Below, one piece after another: positions 45,845 through 60,800 of a stretch of DNA of 64,000 nucleotides. Source of the stretch: Haliclystus octoradiatus (Eukaryota > Cnidaria > Staurozoa > Stauromedusae > Haliclystidae). Every line of letters begins with the position of its first letter. Positions within the stretch are counted from its first letter, which is position 1. The stretch spans positions 10,609,520 to 10,673,519 of the forward strand of contig OU744449.1 of the NCBI GenBank assembly GCA_916610825.1. Direction: 5' to 3'. The notes below the pieces were generated by a model. It was given only the letters and a program-made list of their open reading frames with translations, ran no database searches and was not told where the DNA came from. The position numbers were made by a program, and so were the translations under genes.

Positions 45845-48800
45845 ATGGCGGCAAAATTATTGATCAACATGGCTGTAAATCCACAGCTAAAAAAGCTCCA
45901 ATCACTGGTAGAAGAGTACCAACAGAAACTGTGTTTGTCTGATGTTAAAGAGAGATTAGTCAGAGGTAATATAAATATGTTAATCTGGAAAATTGTAATT
46001 GTGAAGGCCTACGCCTAAGCGTTTCTTCATTTTCTTTTACTTTTCTCTGTTAGAACTTTTAGTCAAAGTTAGATTAGAAGTAGAAGTTAGCCTAGAAGAT
46101 CTGTCCTGTCACAGTCCTGTGTCTGTCTGTAGCCTAAAGATAAAATGAAAGCGATATGCATATGCTTTTCCTGTAGGCTACTCCTCTATATAGAAGTGTA
46201 GTCTGAAAGTATAGTTTACGCAGACACAGGTCACATACACTCAGACACAGGCCCTAGTTCCTTCATCATCTTTAAAAAAAAAATTAAAAAATATTTAATC
46301 TACATTTTAATACTTAGTATAATAACCTATAATAAGTAACCCATTTGTGATCACTGTGAGCTATCAGGGCTGAGGTTGTGTTGGTTCTAAACGAAAAATT
46401 TCTTCAGACTTAATGCACCAATGTAGGGCAATTCCATAAAAGCTGAACGTTTGTTGAAAATTTTCGAGTTAATATTTTCGAAATAAATTTAATATCTATG
46501 TGTTGGTACATGCTTCAATTGTTACAATATGAAGTTTTCATTTTGTTCTCATAATTAATAAAAATATCTGGAAGAAAAACTAGCACACGCTGAAAATAGC
46601 TTTGCCACGCGATGAAATCAACAAAAATTAAACACGGCTGGTTAACTCGCGTTCAGCGGCAAAAAACAACATCCAGTTAATATATTGTTAAACAACGTTT
46701 ATTCAAAACATGAGCATTTTAACGTTAAAATCTTCAACATTCTAACGTAACGAAAATGTTAATTACATTCGAATTGTATCATTCAAAAGGTATATCTATT
46801 TGAAATTTTTATCTCAAGCAATAGTTACAGTTTAATATAATTCACAGTTTAATATGTTAATGATTAAATTTGTCAAAACCAATTCTGCGCTGTTATTATT
46901 TCTATTTGCGTTATTCTGCAGTGTGATTGTGGTTCCGTTGTGCCGTAGTTGTTATTGCTATGTTCTATTTTTATGGAAATTAGATAAATAAGATTTATTT
47001 TTGTGCCGACACTTGCTGATGAGTTCTGTTATAAAAGAACTAAATGAAAAAATGTCAAGTAATATTTACTGAACTGCCATCTATAGGCTGACTCGCACTA
47101 AAACCCGTGTAAGAAATCAATGCAAAAACCACAACACAGTTAACAACACATCCAACTTTCTTCAACGTTATAACACCACTGCCCATCAAAAAACCTACCG
47201 ACATTATTCCTTATATCTTTTTCGGGGAAATACAAAAGAAAAATGCTGACGCTATATCATTTTACATTCTCACGTCATCTATTTATTTAATACAAATACA
47301 TTACGTCATGCATAACAACGAGGTTAAAACATAAGTAAGGCTAACATATAAAAATGTCAATAAGACTAACATCGGCACATCCGTCCCAAGATTTACAAAT
47401 CTTACTACACATAATCATCTAACCAAGCCGGACGGCGCGAAACACGTCTAGAAGATTGAAGAACATCGTTAGTCGCAAGATCTTGATCTTCTTCCTCGTC
47501 GGAGGAATCACATACTATTTCTAAATTAACATTTTCAGCAGTATCACCTTCATGCATATTTTCCTCATCATATCGCATACGTATGTGTGAAACGTGACGT
47601 AAACTTACAAAATCGCCAATCTTTACATTTACCTTAGTTGATGAAATGTGCTCGACAATCACTCCTGGCTTCCATCGTTCATAACACCGCACGTTTTCAT
47701 CTGGTTTAACCCAAACACAATCGCCAGGTGAAAATCGAACATCATGAAGTACAACTCGATCACGTGGTCTTTGCAACTTTAAATGTGTATCATAACTGTA
47801 TAACATCTGAACAGGCGATAACTTTCTACCATCAGTAGGCAATCGATTGTACCAATAAGTAGCTTCTAGAACAGTCATATTACTTCGTGTAGCTAACGTC
47901 TTTATAGTACGATGATTTCGTTCAATTATACCATTTCCAGCAGGGTAATATGCAGCTCTAGGTTCCAACCTGACATTCCACTCAGTACATAATTTCTTGA
48001 CTTTGCTGGACTTAAATGAACTATAATTATCTAACAATATTTCGTCTGGTGGACCATGTTCAATAAAAATTGATTCAAAATGTTTGGCGATCTCCGATTG
48101 TCCTTCATTGCGAATACGACGCCAAATACAATACCGAGACGGTCCGCAATCAATAAACGTCAAAAACTTTTGTCCACTAAGCTTTGTAACATCAACTGCC
48201 AATCTTGACCAATTATGATTTACATTTAAATGACCTTTCTTCCATAATACTGATTGCGGATCAATTGACTGGCACTGGGCACATTGAGATATTACTACTT
48301 TTGCTTCATTTAAATCTCCACTTACACCTAATCGCTCAGCCAACCACAACAAAGACGTAGAACCAGTATGAATAGTATTGTGCAATTCCTTTAATGTAAG
48401 TGCACTTTCACTAATCTCTAAATCTCCAACTGCAGCTACTTCTTCCATAAATATGTCATCATATTTCTTCAACCAATGAGTTGGCACTCTAGTTAGTTTA
48501 TCAGCTAAATTCACATCAGATCTAATCAACGAAACATTAACTTGCAAATCGTATTCGTCAATAATGTTAGTAATCAATTCCAGACGTCTTCTAATCAATA
48601 ACTCTCCACTAGCTTTCGTTTGCAAACGTTTCTTGAAAGACAAAACGTCGGACAACCAACTATTCACAACAGCTGAATCTGTTAAAATTTCAAACTCGTT
48701 TAATTTCCAAGCTACTGCCAAATTAATCCCCTTTAATACAGCGTCTAGCTCTGCTTGGTTAATATGCTTGTTGTCTTTACGCAACCAACATGCGTCTTCT

Positions 48801-51800
48801 GCAATTTCTCCACCAATCTCTACACAAACTCCCAAAGCAATTGAACTTGCGTCACACCAAATCCGCCCTTTTCTTGATGACGAAATATCCCAACGACCTG
48901 ATGCCGGATCACCTCTCTTACAACGTGCAACCATCTCCCCCACAGGCTCGATAACATTTGAAGGTAGCTCCTGATCCCATTCAAAAGGTGTGGCCAACCT
49001 CTTCAAGTAGCTAGCAGCAACCCTTAGCCAATTGCATACAGGATGAATCCCCACCAACTTGCTACAAAGTGAATACAATTCACGCTTAGTCAGAGATTCG
49101 AAAGGCTCCAACTGTAGTTCATTTGCTCGACACCAATACAAATGATCACCTTGCTGACTAACATCCAAACCTAATACACGAACAGCATCAATACCAATTT
49201 TCTCAGCAGGCTTAGATAGCAAACCAAATTTTGACAAATGCACAATAACTTCACTTGCAGAAACAATAGATTCGTTAACAAATATATCATCAACATATGA
49301 ATCCGTCCCCTCTCTAATCTTTGAGTTCATTGACAATACTTTATTTAACACAGTCGACATTATCATCGGAGCAACGTTTAGCCCAAATCCCATCCGTGTC
49401 AAACACCATAAACGATCTTTATGTCGTATAGTTTGATAGCACCATAACGACGGGTCCACATGCAATTGCAAATAAGCATCCTTTAAATCCACTACCGCAC
49501 ACTCAACACCTTGACGTCGCCACAACCGAAGTTTATCTTTACAAACGTCGCTTTCACCAGAATAAATTGTTACAGACTCATTTAACTCTCTGAAATCAAA
49601 AACAGGACGCACTTTCTTTTTGTTACTTTGCACCACTGCAAACATTGGTATTAAACCCTTTTGCCGAACCCATCTCTGACTCATTGTACTCAATCAAATA
49701 TTCTTTTTCTATCCACTCATCCAATTTCTTTTTAAACTCTAATTGGGTACATCCATCCATTTTATAACAGTCCACATTGTTTTGTAATCGATTTGGGGCA
49801 GTCTCCTCAACCCATTTCCAAGAAACAATCCAATGACCATTTTCAAATTTAGCCGAAAAATTACGATCATTAATACTAATTTCTTCTTGTAATTCACATT
49901 CAACAGACACAGATTTCTGTTCAGACTTCACCACGGTGACACAATAACCATCACCAATATTAAACTTCCCATCCTTGAACACTTCCAATCCACCCATACG
50001 TGTAATAAGATCTAATCCAATAATAACATCAACATTCTTCAATAAACGATCAACCATCAAACAATCAATATTTTCAATAAAATTACCATAACGAAACAAC
50101 ACTTGACATTTTCCTTGAGTTGAAGTCACATCTCCATTCATCATAATAACATTTGCATTTTTAACCAAAACATTCCCTTGTCCTTTACATAATCTTTCTT
50201 TTACAATGGTTAATGTACATCCAGTATCAACTAATCCACGTACAGAAATACCATTTATAAAAACATTAACCATCAATAAGGAATTCACTGTCGGGGGGCT
50301 ACGACTTGTTCCATTGACGACGTAGCCCCTTGTACATTTCCCGACACCTTTGCACACCCATTTGCGAAATGACCAACTTGTCCACACTTGTAACATGTGA
50401 CCACTTTCGATCGTAAATCGTTTCCCTGATAACTTTCTTTCTTCACATTTGTCTCACAATCACGACTAATATGACCAATCTGATTACACGAATAACAACG
50501 AATTGTTGGCGTTTGACCAGACACAAACGATGATCGCTTTGACTTTGCCACAACAACCACATCCGCATGGCGTTCGACTTCCATTAAAACACGGGCTCGT
50601 GATACCAACAATTCATCCAATGGATTGTCCAGCATCCTCAATTGTTGAGCAACATTTTCTGGTAAACCTGATACGAATGCAACAGAAGCAGCGTTTACAC
50701 CAGCCAACTCTGACAAACGTTGCAAATCGGCAAAAAACGAGTCAATGTTTTCATTGTTCTGCAGTGTACGACACTTCAATTGCTCCCAAGCAGCGTGCCG
50801 TGAGATCGAAAATGCAGACATTAACTTCTTCTTCACAATCAATAAATCTCCACGATCTAAATCATCAATTTTGTCGTACACCAAAAAGGCAGGTCCAAGT
50901 AACATCAACGGTACCAACGTTGCTCTGTCGGCAATAGATAAAGATTGAAGTTTACAAATAGCTTCAAAACGTCTCCACCATTCAGCAAAGTCACCATCAC
51001 CATTGTACTTGCTCACCACGTCAGTAATTTTAATTTTCGACGACATGGCCCGTTAGCTTGTAAGAAATCAATGCAAAAACCACAACACAGTTAACAAAAC
51101 ATCCAACTTTCTTCAACGTTATAACACCACTGCCCATCAAAAAACCTACCGACATTATTCCTTATATCTTTTTCGGGGAAATACAAAAGAAAAATGCTGA
51201 CGCTATATCATTTTACATTCTCACGTCATCTATTTATTTAATACAAATACATTACGTCATGCATAACAACGAGGTTAAAACATAAGTAAGGCTAACATAT
51301 AAAAATGTCAATAAGACTAACATCGGCACAACCCGCGATACAATTCACTGTTTAACTCGGTATGTCATACTTAAATATGTATTGAAGTTAATTAAGAAAC
51401 TAGATGAAAAAATATAAAGCAAATATCTAGAAACAGCCATCTATATAAGTTGACCTAAATGTACTTTCAAAACTTTTCATGCAGATTTTGAACAAGCCGG
51501 TTTTTATGTTTCTTGATTTTAAAAATGTCTCTCGAGCTAAAACTAGCAATAAAATTCACTGTTTATTTTAGTATGTCATACTCAGACATGTAACGAGGTT
51601 AATCAAGAAAACTAGATGAACAAATATCAAGTCTATACATTTGAGTAACTGCCATCTAGGTTGACCGGTGAAGTGTGATTTCATCACTTTTCAGATTTTG
51701 AAAATTGCTACCAATACTATACTATTACTATATTGAATATATCATCGTTAGAAGTACGCTGAGTAATGTTAAATTTTGCATGCTATATAAAATATTGGAC

Positions 51801-54800
51801 ACATCCAAATACAGATGCCTGTAGTGTTCTGTGTGCAGTCATCAAGTAATACACGAAGCAACACAATTAATTTACCACCAGCTAAGACAAATTACCACCG
51901 TTATTAATTTCTTTTTTCATAGAACAATTAAAAAATGGAACTTACTTCCTGAAGATCATCATAACTGTAAAATATTTTAACGATCTCAAAACAACCTTTT
52001 ACAGAGTTTAGATTTGATAAAAATCCTGTAATCCTAAATGATCTTATAAATTTTTCATCTAAAATACTTCATTTATAATATTATAATAAATCATTCATAA
52101 TAAATCTTTTCATTTTTCACACTTAAATGATCTTTTGTAAATAATACATTCGTTGAGAAATACAAAATTATATGCGCTAAAAATCAACAAAAGATCAGAG
52201 ATCAGGACTCATCAGCAATTAAGTGCCGGCACGAAAATAAATCTTATTTGTCTACTTTCCATAAACATAAAACATAGCAATAACAACTACGGCACAACGG
52301 AACCACAATCACACTGCAGAATAACGTAAATAGAAATAATAACAGCGCAGAATTGGTTTGAAAAATTTTACATATTAAACTGTAACTGTATATTGGTTCT
52401 AAATTGACAAATTGTATTGCTTGAGATAATAATTTCAAATAGATATACGTTTTAAATGATACAATTCGATTGTAATTAATGTTTTCGTTAAGTTAGAATG
52501 TTAAAGATTGTAACGTTAAAATGCTCATGTTTTGAATAAACGTTGTTTAAAAATATATTAACTTGATGTTGTTTTCTGCCGCTGAACGCAAGTTTACCAG
52601 ACACGGGAGCAGAAGTGTGAGATAAGAAAGAACAATGGAATTTTATCTGTGTTTTTATCCTGCATTTTACCTGTGTCCGGGTTTTAGACCTGCTGCAAAT
52701 ACGACAAGATGGATAATTTGTTAGAACATGATTTAAATTGGTTAAAAATAAAGGATGTTGTAGAGTTACAAACAGCATATACAGCTCATAAGTCAGCTTT
52801 AGGGGAAAATGGTGAAAACTTAGAAAGCCTTTTCAAAAGATCAGAATCCACCATAGCACCAGAAAGCATCTGTATATTCTTCCACCGCGAGTCCATACAG
52901 ACCGCGGAAATCTCTCGTTCCCTTTTCGAGAAGCTGAACTACTGTAAATAAATACCATAATTTAGAAAACTGCAGTGAAATTAAATATAAAGAAGAATTA
53001 AATAAATTATTAATGCAACTCATATAAATACATAGTTAAATATATGTATATCTCACAATATCCAGGCATCAAGAAACAATCATCTATCTATCTATTTTGT
53101 ATTGTTTCAGTCTTATTTTTCGTTAAGAGACGCATGCCCATAGCGACATGTAACAGCTGGACTAGACTGATTCAAAAACAAAAATTTATAATGTTTAAGG
53201 CGCAGTCAATTTTCTCTTTTGACTTGCTCTAAAAATAAGTTGTCCAAACTTTAAGTCCGCCCAACATCGGGCAACAGGCTCCCAAGGCCCCTCTAAATTA
53301 ATGCGTAGAGTTAATGGGGAAAAACGCTAATATTTTTCAAACGGGAATAACTTATCTTTGCGATATAAATTTTACAATGATCGTTTGGTCGGCAATACGC
53401 AAACTTTACAGTTTCCATAAAAAATATTTTAGTCTGCTCGCAGGTGACTGGCGGAAGGCTAATATGTTTGTGACACCCTGAGCATGATCCTCAGTTCTTT
53501 GTGACCCTGCATGTATCCTTAGTAGCTGTCAATACTGCATACATGTAGTCAATATTATTGATAGGCTACACCAAGATATTCAAGATCAGACTTGTCTGAC
53601 AAAAGGTTTAGCCTTCCGGTATCTTAAACAATATTGTACATTTTCTTCTGGTTTTTTGTTGAGGTTTGGCCTATAAAGCAAAAATTTATCAATCTTCTTC
53701 TGAATTTACTCTAGCCTTCTCAAATCTAGGATCCAATGATCCCCACTTAATTGTCTGACCCTGCTCAAGATATTTTCTCTGTCTTCATTGGTATTCACAA
53801 CTGATCAAACTTTCTTAAATGCCTTGTATAATTTCATTTTTTCAGATCATGCGTTTGGCGTATTTAACTTTGTAAATGAAAGGTTTGAAATCCAAAGGCT
53901 ACTCACATCAATGCAGGCTTCAAGTGACACATGCAATTCGTGGGATGACATTCTTGGTGTTATTGGCACAGTCATGGTAATTAATGTAGATTTATCATAT
54001 TTTGAGTAAAATTTAGTTTTAAAAATAATAAGAGATTGGGAGGGAATCAATTAGGTATACAATTTTCATATCAACCAAAACATAAAAGAACAGGCAACGG
54101 TTTAACCCACCTTACAATAAAAGTGTCCAAACAAATATCGATCGAACTTTTCTTACACTTGTAAACAAACATTTCCCAAGTCACATATACTTGTCAAAGT
54201 TTCAACAAAAATACACTTAAAGTTGAAAACAATTATTACTAATCACAACAATAAAGTAAATTATGCAACTGCAGATCAAAACCCTCATGTCCGCTCAACA
54301 ATAAATGTCTAAATCTACAAGGCCAAAGTCACAACAGCTGAGGACAAAGACGGAAAGAATTACATCGGTTTAACTGAAGGTACTTTTAAACAGCGTTATA
54401 CCCAGCATACAATGACCTTCAAACGCAGCAAATATTCAACAAGCACGCAACTTTCTAACTACATTTGGAACCTTAAAAACAACCACATTGATTACCGAAT
54501 TGAATGGACGTCCCTTTCAACAGCAAACGCTTACAGCAACAAAACAAAGAAATGTCAACCATGTATTGCAGAAAAGTTCCATATTATTAGTGCAAAAGAA
54601 ATTTTATTGAACACTAGATGAGAACTTATAAACAAATAAATTCTACTTAGCAAACTATAAATCAACCAAAACATAGTGTAATATTAATTTAACAATTAGG
54701 AAGCAACATGATCAACTCCACCACATTTAACAATTTAGCGACAATTCTAGCGACAATAGCCTTTGTCATGCAAAACAATAGCTGCGACAATTATGTTTAT

Positions 54801-57800
54801 CTGAATATGAGGTAATCCTGTATATTTTCTCATTAATAGTTTTACTTCTGTCTGATGATTGCTATAAAAGCATGAAACTTAAAGTTATAGTATAAGAATG
54901 TGTGTTCTCTGACTCCTTTCTATTTCTATTATTATTATAGATCTATATATTTATAATAATAAAAGGAGTCAAAGACTACACATTCATAATTGTTACTAAT
55001 AGTTTCATGCTTACGCAATCATCAGACAAATAAACTTTATAGTTTAGTGGTTTATTTGTCTGATGATTGCGTAAGCATGAAACTATTAGTAACAATTATG
55101 AATGTGTAGTCTTTGACTCATTTTATTATATTTAGCTCTGTCAAATGATATCGAGTACTATTTTTTGCTATTAGATAATATCTATTATCTATCTACCTAT
55201 GTGTATTTAAGGTAGTACATAGCTAATATTGTAATAAATTACATTCAAATCTAATGTATGTTTGTAGAAAAAGAGAGAAACTGGTCTATCATCACCGTTT
55301 CATTCAATGCTTGCCAAATGCATTGATAAAGTAAAACACGCTTCATCAGGTAAGTAACTATAACATTCATGATATGTTCATTTTTATACCATTTATAACA
55401 TATAACGTTTTTATAGAGTATGCAGTCAGCTCTACCTAGGATAGGGTCGACTCATAAAAATTCAAAAATCAAAATTTTTACCTTAACTTGTTGCACTTAA
55501 TCGATAAACAGAAAGTATTTTTTGAGAATTAAGCATTGGAAAAAGTGAGAGTTTCAAATCTTGAAAAACGGATAATGAAAGTTAAATGACGTCATACTGT
55601 AAAAATTTCTATCACGCGATGAGTGAGCGCGATAAGATTACTACAACTATTCAGCATTTGTCCATAACAACAATACGACTTTCGAACATTTCGTTCTTCC
55701 AAGCAAATGCTTGATAGCTGTGGTGATCTTATCGTGCTCACTCGTCGCGATATAAATTTTTACAATATGACGTCACTTAACTTTCATTCTCCGTTTTTAA
55801 AGATTTTATAGTCTCACTTTTTCAAATGCTTATTACTCAAAAGTACTTATCCGTTTATCAAAAACGCTTAGTAAAGTAATCAAGTAATTTAGTACAACAA
55901 CTTATAGGTAAAAGTTTTGAGTTTCGCATTTTTTATGAGTCGACCCTATTCAATACCTTAAAATGTTACATTGATATCCAGCCTATACTGACCACAAGAC
56001 TATATCTGTGGGCTATAAAGTTTAAGGGTCTAGTAGGAAACTCATTTTTCGAAAATTCTAGAATATTTTAATGTCTTTTTCTGAATTTTTTTTGTCAAAG
56101 TTTGACTTACCATAAATCATCATTCTTCTGAATTTGTTCTAGCATTTTGGAATTTTAGGATTCCAGGATTATTCCCACATTTGTTGGACCCTGTATAAAG
56201 TCAAGTAATGGAGACAAGTCAGTCAGTTCAATTGCTTATTGAATTAACCCATTGCTGACTTGAAGTGCAACTGCACTATGACAGATGATTTCAACTTTTT
56301 TTATTCACTGCATAATGCATATGCTAATCCATCGACCGTGTTACCAATATTCAATATTCCAAGTTTGTATGCATAAATGTCTACTTGATTGATAACAATA
56401 CATCAAATAATGTTGATATATTCTTCTGATCTTTCAGTTGCTTTGTAATGTCTTGATTAGCTCCTGGAAATTTCATTCACATTAAATACATTCTGTAATA
56501 ATGTTATCATAAATATTATTAGTCATTCAATATTGACAAATGACGATTCACATAGGTTGTGAATATTTCGTTTTAGATTGGACCTTGAAAGGGATTGTTA
56601 GTCGACTTGAAATGTTATCACAAGAAATCGGGTTAGTATGCTAGATTTGAAATCTGATCAATCACTTCTCCAAAGCGTTCACACCGAGAATAAATTTATG
56701 TTATTTTGTTCATATTGTTGAAATCCATTATTAAAGTTGAATTGCTTATGTGAACTAAAAGTTTGCCATCCACCAAATTGAAATGTTTGAAATATGTAAT
56801 CTATTATGAATAATATTACTTTTGACAAACAATCGTAAGTCAACTATTGAAAATTATCAGAAGTTTACTACATATCTAATGGATAGTATCTTTTTTGTCA
56901 CTTTTGAAAATTCTTTTTGTTGATTATATTTTAACTCACATGGGAAAAATGCAATTTGATTAACACAAAAGGCCAATAAGAGGAGAACATCAGCAACCAT
57001 CCCTTTTCTTATATCTCTCCATTTTTATTTGATTTACTTCAGTTGTTTAGGTATAATTTAAGTAAGTTTTTTCAGTAAATATTCTTTATACATTTGTATA
57101 AGTATGCAAACGATTGTTATTTGATACTATCAAACATGCATAATATGACTTGGTTTTAATCAGCACATCATTTTTTAGGCTTGGATAGCTGTCGTTTGTC
57201 AAGGGTCGTATTCAAAAATCTTATTTGCGCAAAACTTATTAAGTTAAATTACTAAGTTTGTGAACTGCTACTGAACTAAGTCAATTACTTCATCCAAGTA
57301 GGCCTACCAATTACAGGCTATAATAAGTAGGCCTATTGTCTGAGCATTTTGGCACTGATAATAAGTCTGATCTGCCTTTGATTAGTACAAAATCATTGAG
57401 TATCATATTTCATTGTCTAGACTTCAATTTGATTCTGGTCATACTGGAACACATTGCTTTATTAGCTCTGACATGTTTTATGTTGAGGTAAGCCAATAAC
57501 TTACTTTGTTGCTGCTACATATCCTAAGAAATCAATGAGGAATTTTTTGCAAGATATTACTCACTGTATTAATCTATAGCTGTTAATTTGATGATGCTAA
57601 TATAGTAATTGAATGTGGACTTTTTTATAACATGCAGATTCATGAATTCTGGAAAATCTGGTTCATGGATTTAAAACTAGGATCGTGAACTTGAAATATA
57701 TTTCAGGAGCAATGTTGCCAGTTCAAAAGCTTTGGTTCTAAAATCATTGAATGGTGCCTAGCAAGTCAATTGATTGAAAAATAAAATATATGCCTCCAAA

Positions 57801-60800
57801 GCAACTATATTGTAATTTTAGATGAAACATACTTGTGAACAAGCAATGTGAATGAGCAACTGCAAAGAACCCTTCAGTCATCCATAAGCCTACCATCTGT
57901 AATATAAATTTTTCGTTACCAAGGAAATTGGCATCTTATCAATTCAATCTCTATCCAGCAATTGTGCGATCGATTCAGATCCTTAAATGTAAATTACCAT
58001 AACAAGATAACTTCAGACTTCAGTATATGTTGTCATTTTGGAACTGGAGATTCCAGGAGATACTCGGGAAGCTAGAATGTCCTCGCCTGCTGCTCGGATA
58101 TTGATTGCGCTTCACTTCTGTCTCCTAGCATCATTTTTATCAAGTAAATCACAATACAGCATGGCTACACGTCCATGAATAATGGTTCGTGAGCTGGGGA
58201 TGTGTATCACGAAAGATGACTATGAATTTATCAAAGTTTGCAAACATTCATAATACAGGTTTATGAATGTTTGTGAATGAATGTTTATGACTGTAGTTTA
58301 TGAACTTTGTTCTTATCAACTGTTCTTCACAATTTTGCATTTCACAAGTGAAATATTTAAATCTGTTTTATCTTTTCGGTTTTATCTAAATCCAAATTTT
58401 CTTTAGGCTGATGTATCTTCTAAATTTGGAGAAGAAGGAATAGATAATGACTAAACATTGTCAAATACTATGCTATAAAATAGACACTTGCGATAAATAC
58501 TTGGGATATAAACATGAGATGCTACAGTTGATATTTGTGTTTGTTTCTCAGTGCAAAAGTAACATATTATTTGGTAATTGATGTTTATTAACTTTCTAAA
58601 TGTTTTACTAATAATAATTTTGAAAATGTTTTCTTTGTCGATATTGTGAAGTCTCAAATAATTTGAACATTCAGAAAAAGTTCATACCAGAAATGTGGGA
58701 CAATCTAACTTTTCATTACAAAGCTGTTAAATTTTAAACTATAGATTATCAAAGTGTTACATGTGTGAATTTACATTGTTTTGTTGACGGTAAAATGTTT
58801 TTGATAAATATTTCAAAAATAGCTTTATAGTAATTAGTAATTAATTACGTTTTTGGAAGAACTGTAATTAATAACTTCCCCTGTGAAAGATGTTTATGAG
58901 TTCATGACATGAAATTGGCCAAACGTCCATGAACAGTTCATGAACTCTTAAGCAAGTTCACATTCATAACTGTTCATGAACTGTATGTGACTGTTTGTGA
59001 ACTGTTCATGAACTCGTGGATTTTTTTCACATGAGTTGTATTCACATTAATTGCTGTTTTTCAGTGATGTGATTCTCTGCAAGTTTCAGGAAGAATGTAT
59101 TTGTAATCAAATTAATTCCCACATGTACCATTGGTGTTTCTAGGTTCAATTGGATTCATCTGCCAATATTCTTGATGTGAAAGTACAAGGACATTCTGGT
59201 GACCCAAGGGTAAGGAACATTAAATGACTACATTGATAGATCTCAACTAAAATCAATAGTTGTCATTGTACAATTTACATCCTTTTCTCCAAATTCTAAT
59301 TCTAAATAGTAATAGTCTCTAATTAATAAAGCGTATTTTCAATCACAATGTCCAAAATGGCCATTAATTTGTTTGAAAATAATCTATAGTTTTACAGATT
59401 TATTAAATACGTGCTACAAATACTCTGAACATATTATGCTGATTGAAATATGCCTTAAACTTTCAATTGAACTCCTCTATTATTGTGCTGATACTAAGTT
59501 TTAGTGATAGGTTCCTTCTACATTCCTTCCTGAGGGGTTAGCTACTTAAGGAATTAATAGTCTAATTTAAATCAAATTGTCCTCTTTGTTGCCTCGCTAG
59601 AATAACTATTCATTTGCACCATAGCAAGAAGTTATTCACATTATTCAACTGTAATTTGAGTTTTTAATTCTGTATCAACAACTGTCGTTACATTTATTTT
59701 ACATTTGTTTAAAATTATTGCAGATAACTTTCAAGCTCTTATCCAATCTAAACTTTTTTGGTTAAACCTATACAGTCAAACATGTTATAACGGCCACATC
59801 TATACAGCAACCATCTGTCTATAGTTGTCACTCTGGCAATGTCTAAAATAGTGTTTTATATTAATCAAACCTGTATATAAAGACTACCTGTCTATAATGG
59901 TCAATTTATCTACCTCTCGTAGCTGGCTGTTATATACAGGTTTCACTGTAGTTTATAGAAACACTTTAAGTTATATAAAGTTATTTGGGATCAATAGGGT
60001 AAGCTGCAATAACCATTATAATTTGTATTGGATTTGTTTTAGTCATCTCCTGAGCTCTTGAAAGTGTTACGGTGAGAATTTGTTAGTTTGATGCTAATTA
60101 AGCTTTATTTCACTATCAATCTCGGATATACTGAATGCTACTGAAAACATACTTTACTAGGATTGGGTACTGAAACCATACTGAAATTCAACAGACACTT
60201 AAATTTAGATTCTTCTCGTATACTGAAAAGCTACTGAAGCACACCTTGAAATTTGAAAGCTATTGAAAAATGCCTAATTCAGTAGCCTATTCGGTAGGTT
60301 TTCAGTATATTTTCAATAGATTTTCAGATTTTCAAAGTTTGTAGTGTTTATTTCAGTTACTAACTCAATCACCATGCGACATTAGTTATGTATAGAAGAT
60401 TGTGGACCTAATTTTGTATGCATGGTCAACCAATCATTGATCGTTGACAACGGTTTCAACATGAGAATTGTATTTTAAATTTGATAAGAAAAGTCAACGA
60501 AAATTTTTTTAAATTTTTATTCATATCAATAAACAACGTTTTAATTGCTTCATGCAATCATTTTAGGCAGTAATTAATTGAAGCCTGAGCATATCCAGAA
60601 TTATTAAGGCCAAAGAAAAAGTTATCTACCAAAGTAGTTAGCAGATGTTGACAACTGAAATCTGAAATATTCTAACTATTATTAAAGTCAAATTCAAATT
60701 TAATAATTGTTTTATGATTATGAATTAAATATCACAGAAGAAAGTATAAGGTCAAAATCAAATGCTGAATAACTGTTATAAGCACTCCTCTTTTTTCAAA

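Larger units (their letters stand above)
47108..51330 (-). mobile_element. Ty3/Gypsy LTR retrotransposon (4,223 bp), recent insertion
   Basis: LTRs of 272 bp at both ends differ at one position (an A/C difference about 32 bp in). The 5-bp duplication ACCCG flanks it (47103-47107 and 51331-51335). Gag, protease and pol frames are in order on the minus strand. The gag ATG lies only 12 nt after the 5' LTR, and the sequence there does not show a standard TGG-type primer binding site. The frame break between protease and reverse transcriptase is the only defect noticed. Confidence 0.95.
46638..52600. mobile_element. Inverted-repeat element of about 1.7 kb, split by the Gypsy insertion
   Basis: The arms 46638-47050 and about 52190-52600 are inverted copies (tips CTGGTTAACTCGCGTTCAGC and CTGGTAAACTTGCGTTCAGC). 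ACACGG directly flanks both tips (46632-46637 and 52601-52606). Removing the Gypsy element and one ACCCG leaves 1,735 bp with no transposase frame. The superfamily is not clear; the 6-bp duplication is unusual for small elements of this kind. Confidence 0.75.
54963..55122. repeat. Near-perfect palindrome (arms about 73 bp) containing hammerheads B and C
   Basis: 54963-55035 is the inverted copy of 55050-55122 with a 14-bp spacer. Both arms run from the GACTC block through the ribozyme core to GTTTATTTGT. The unpaired third copy (motif A) lies just left in direct orientation to C. Confidence 0.85.

Noticed and set aside
52709-52951. 80-codon frame beginning MDNLLEHDLNWL as a MED1 exon
   Set aside because: No clean donor in phase with the next exon and no match to MED1; left as unassigned.
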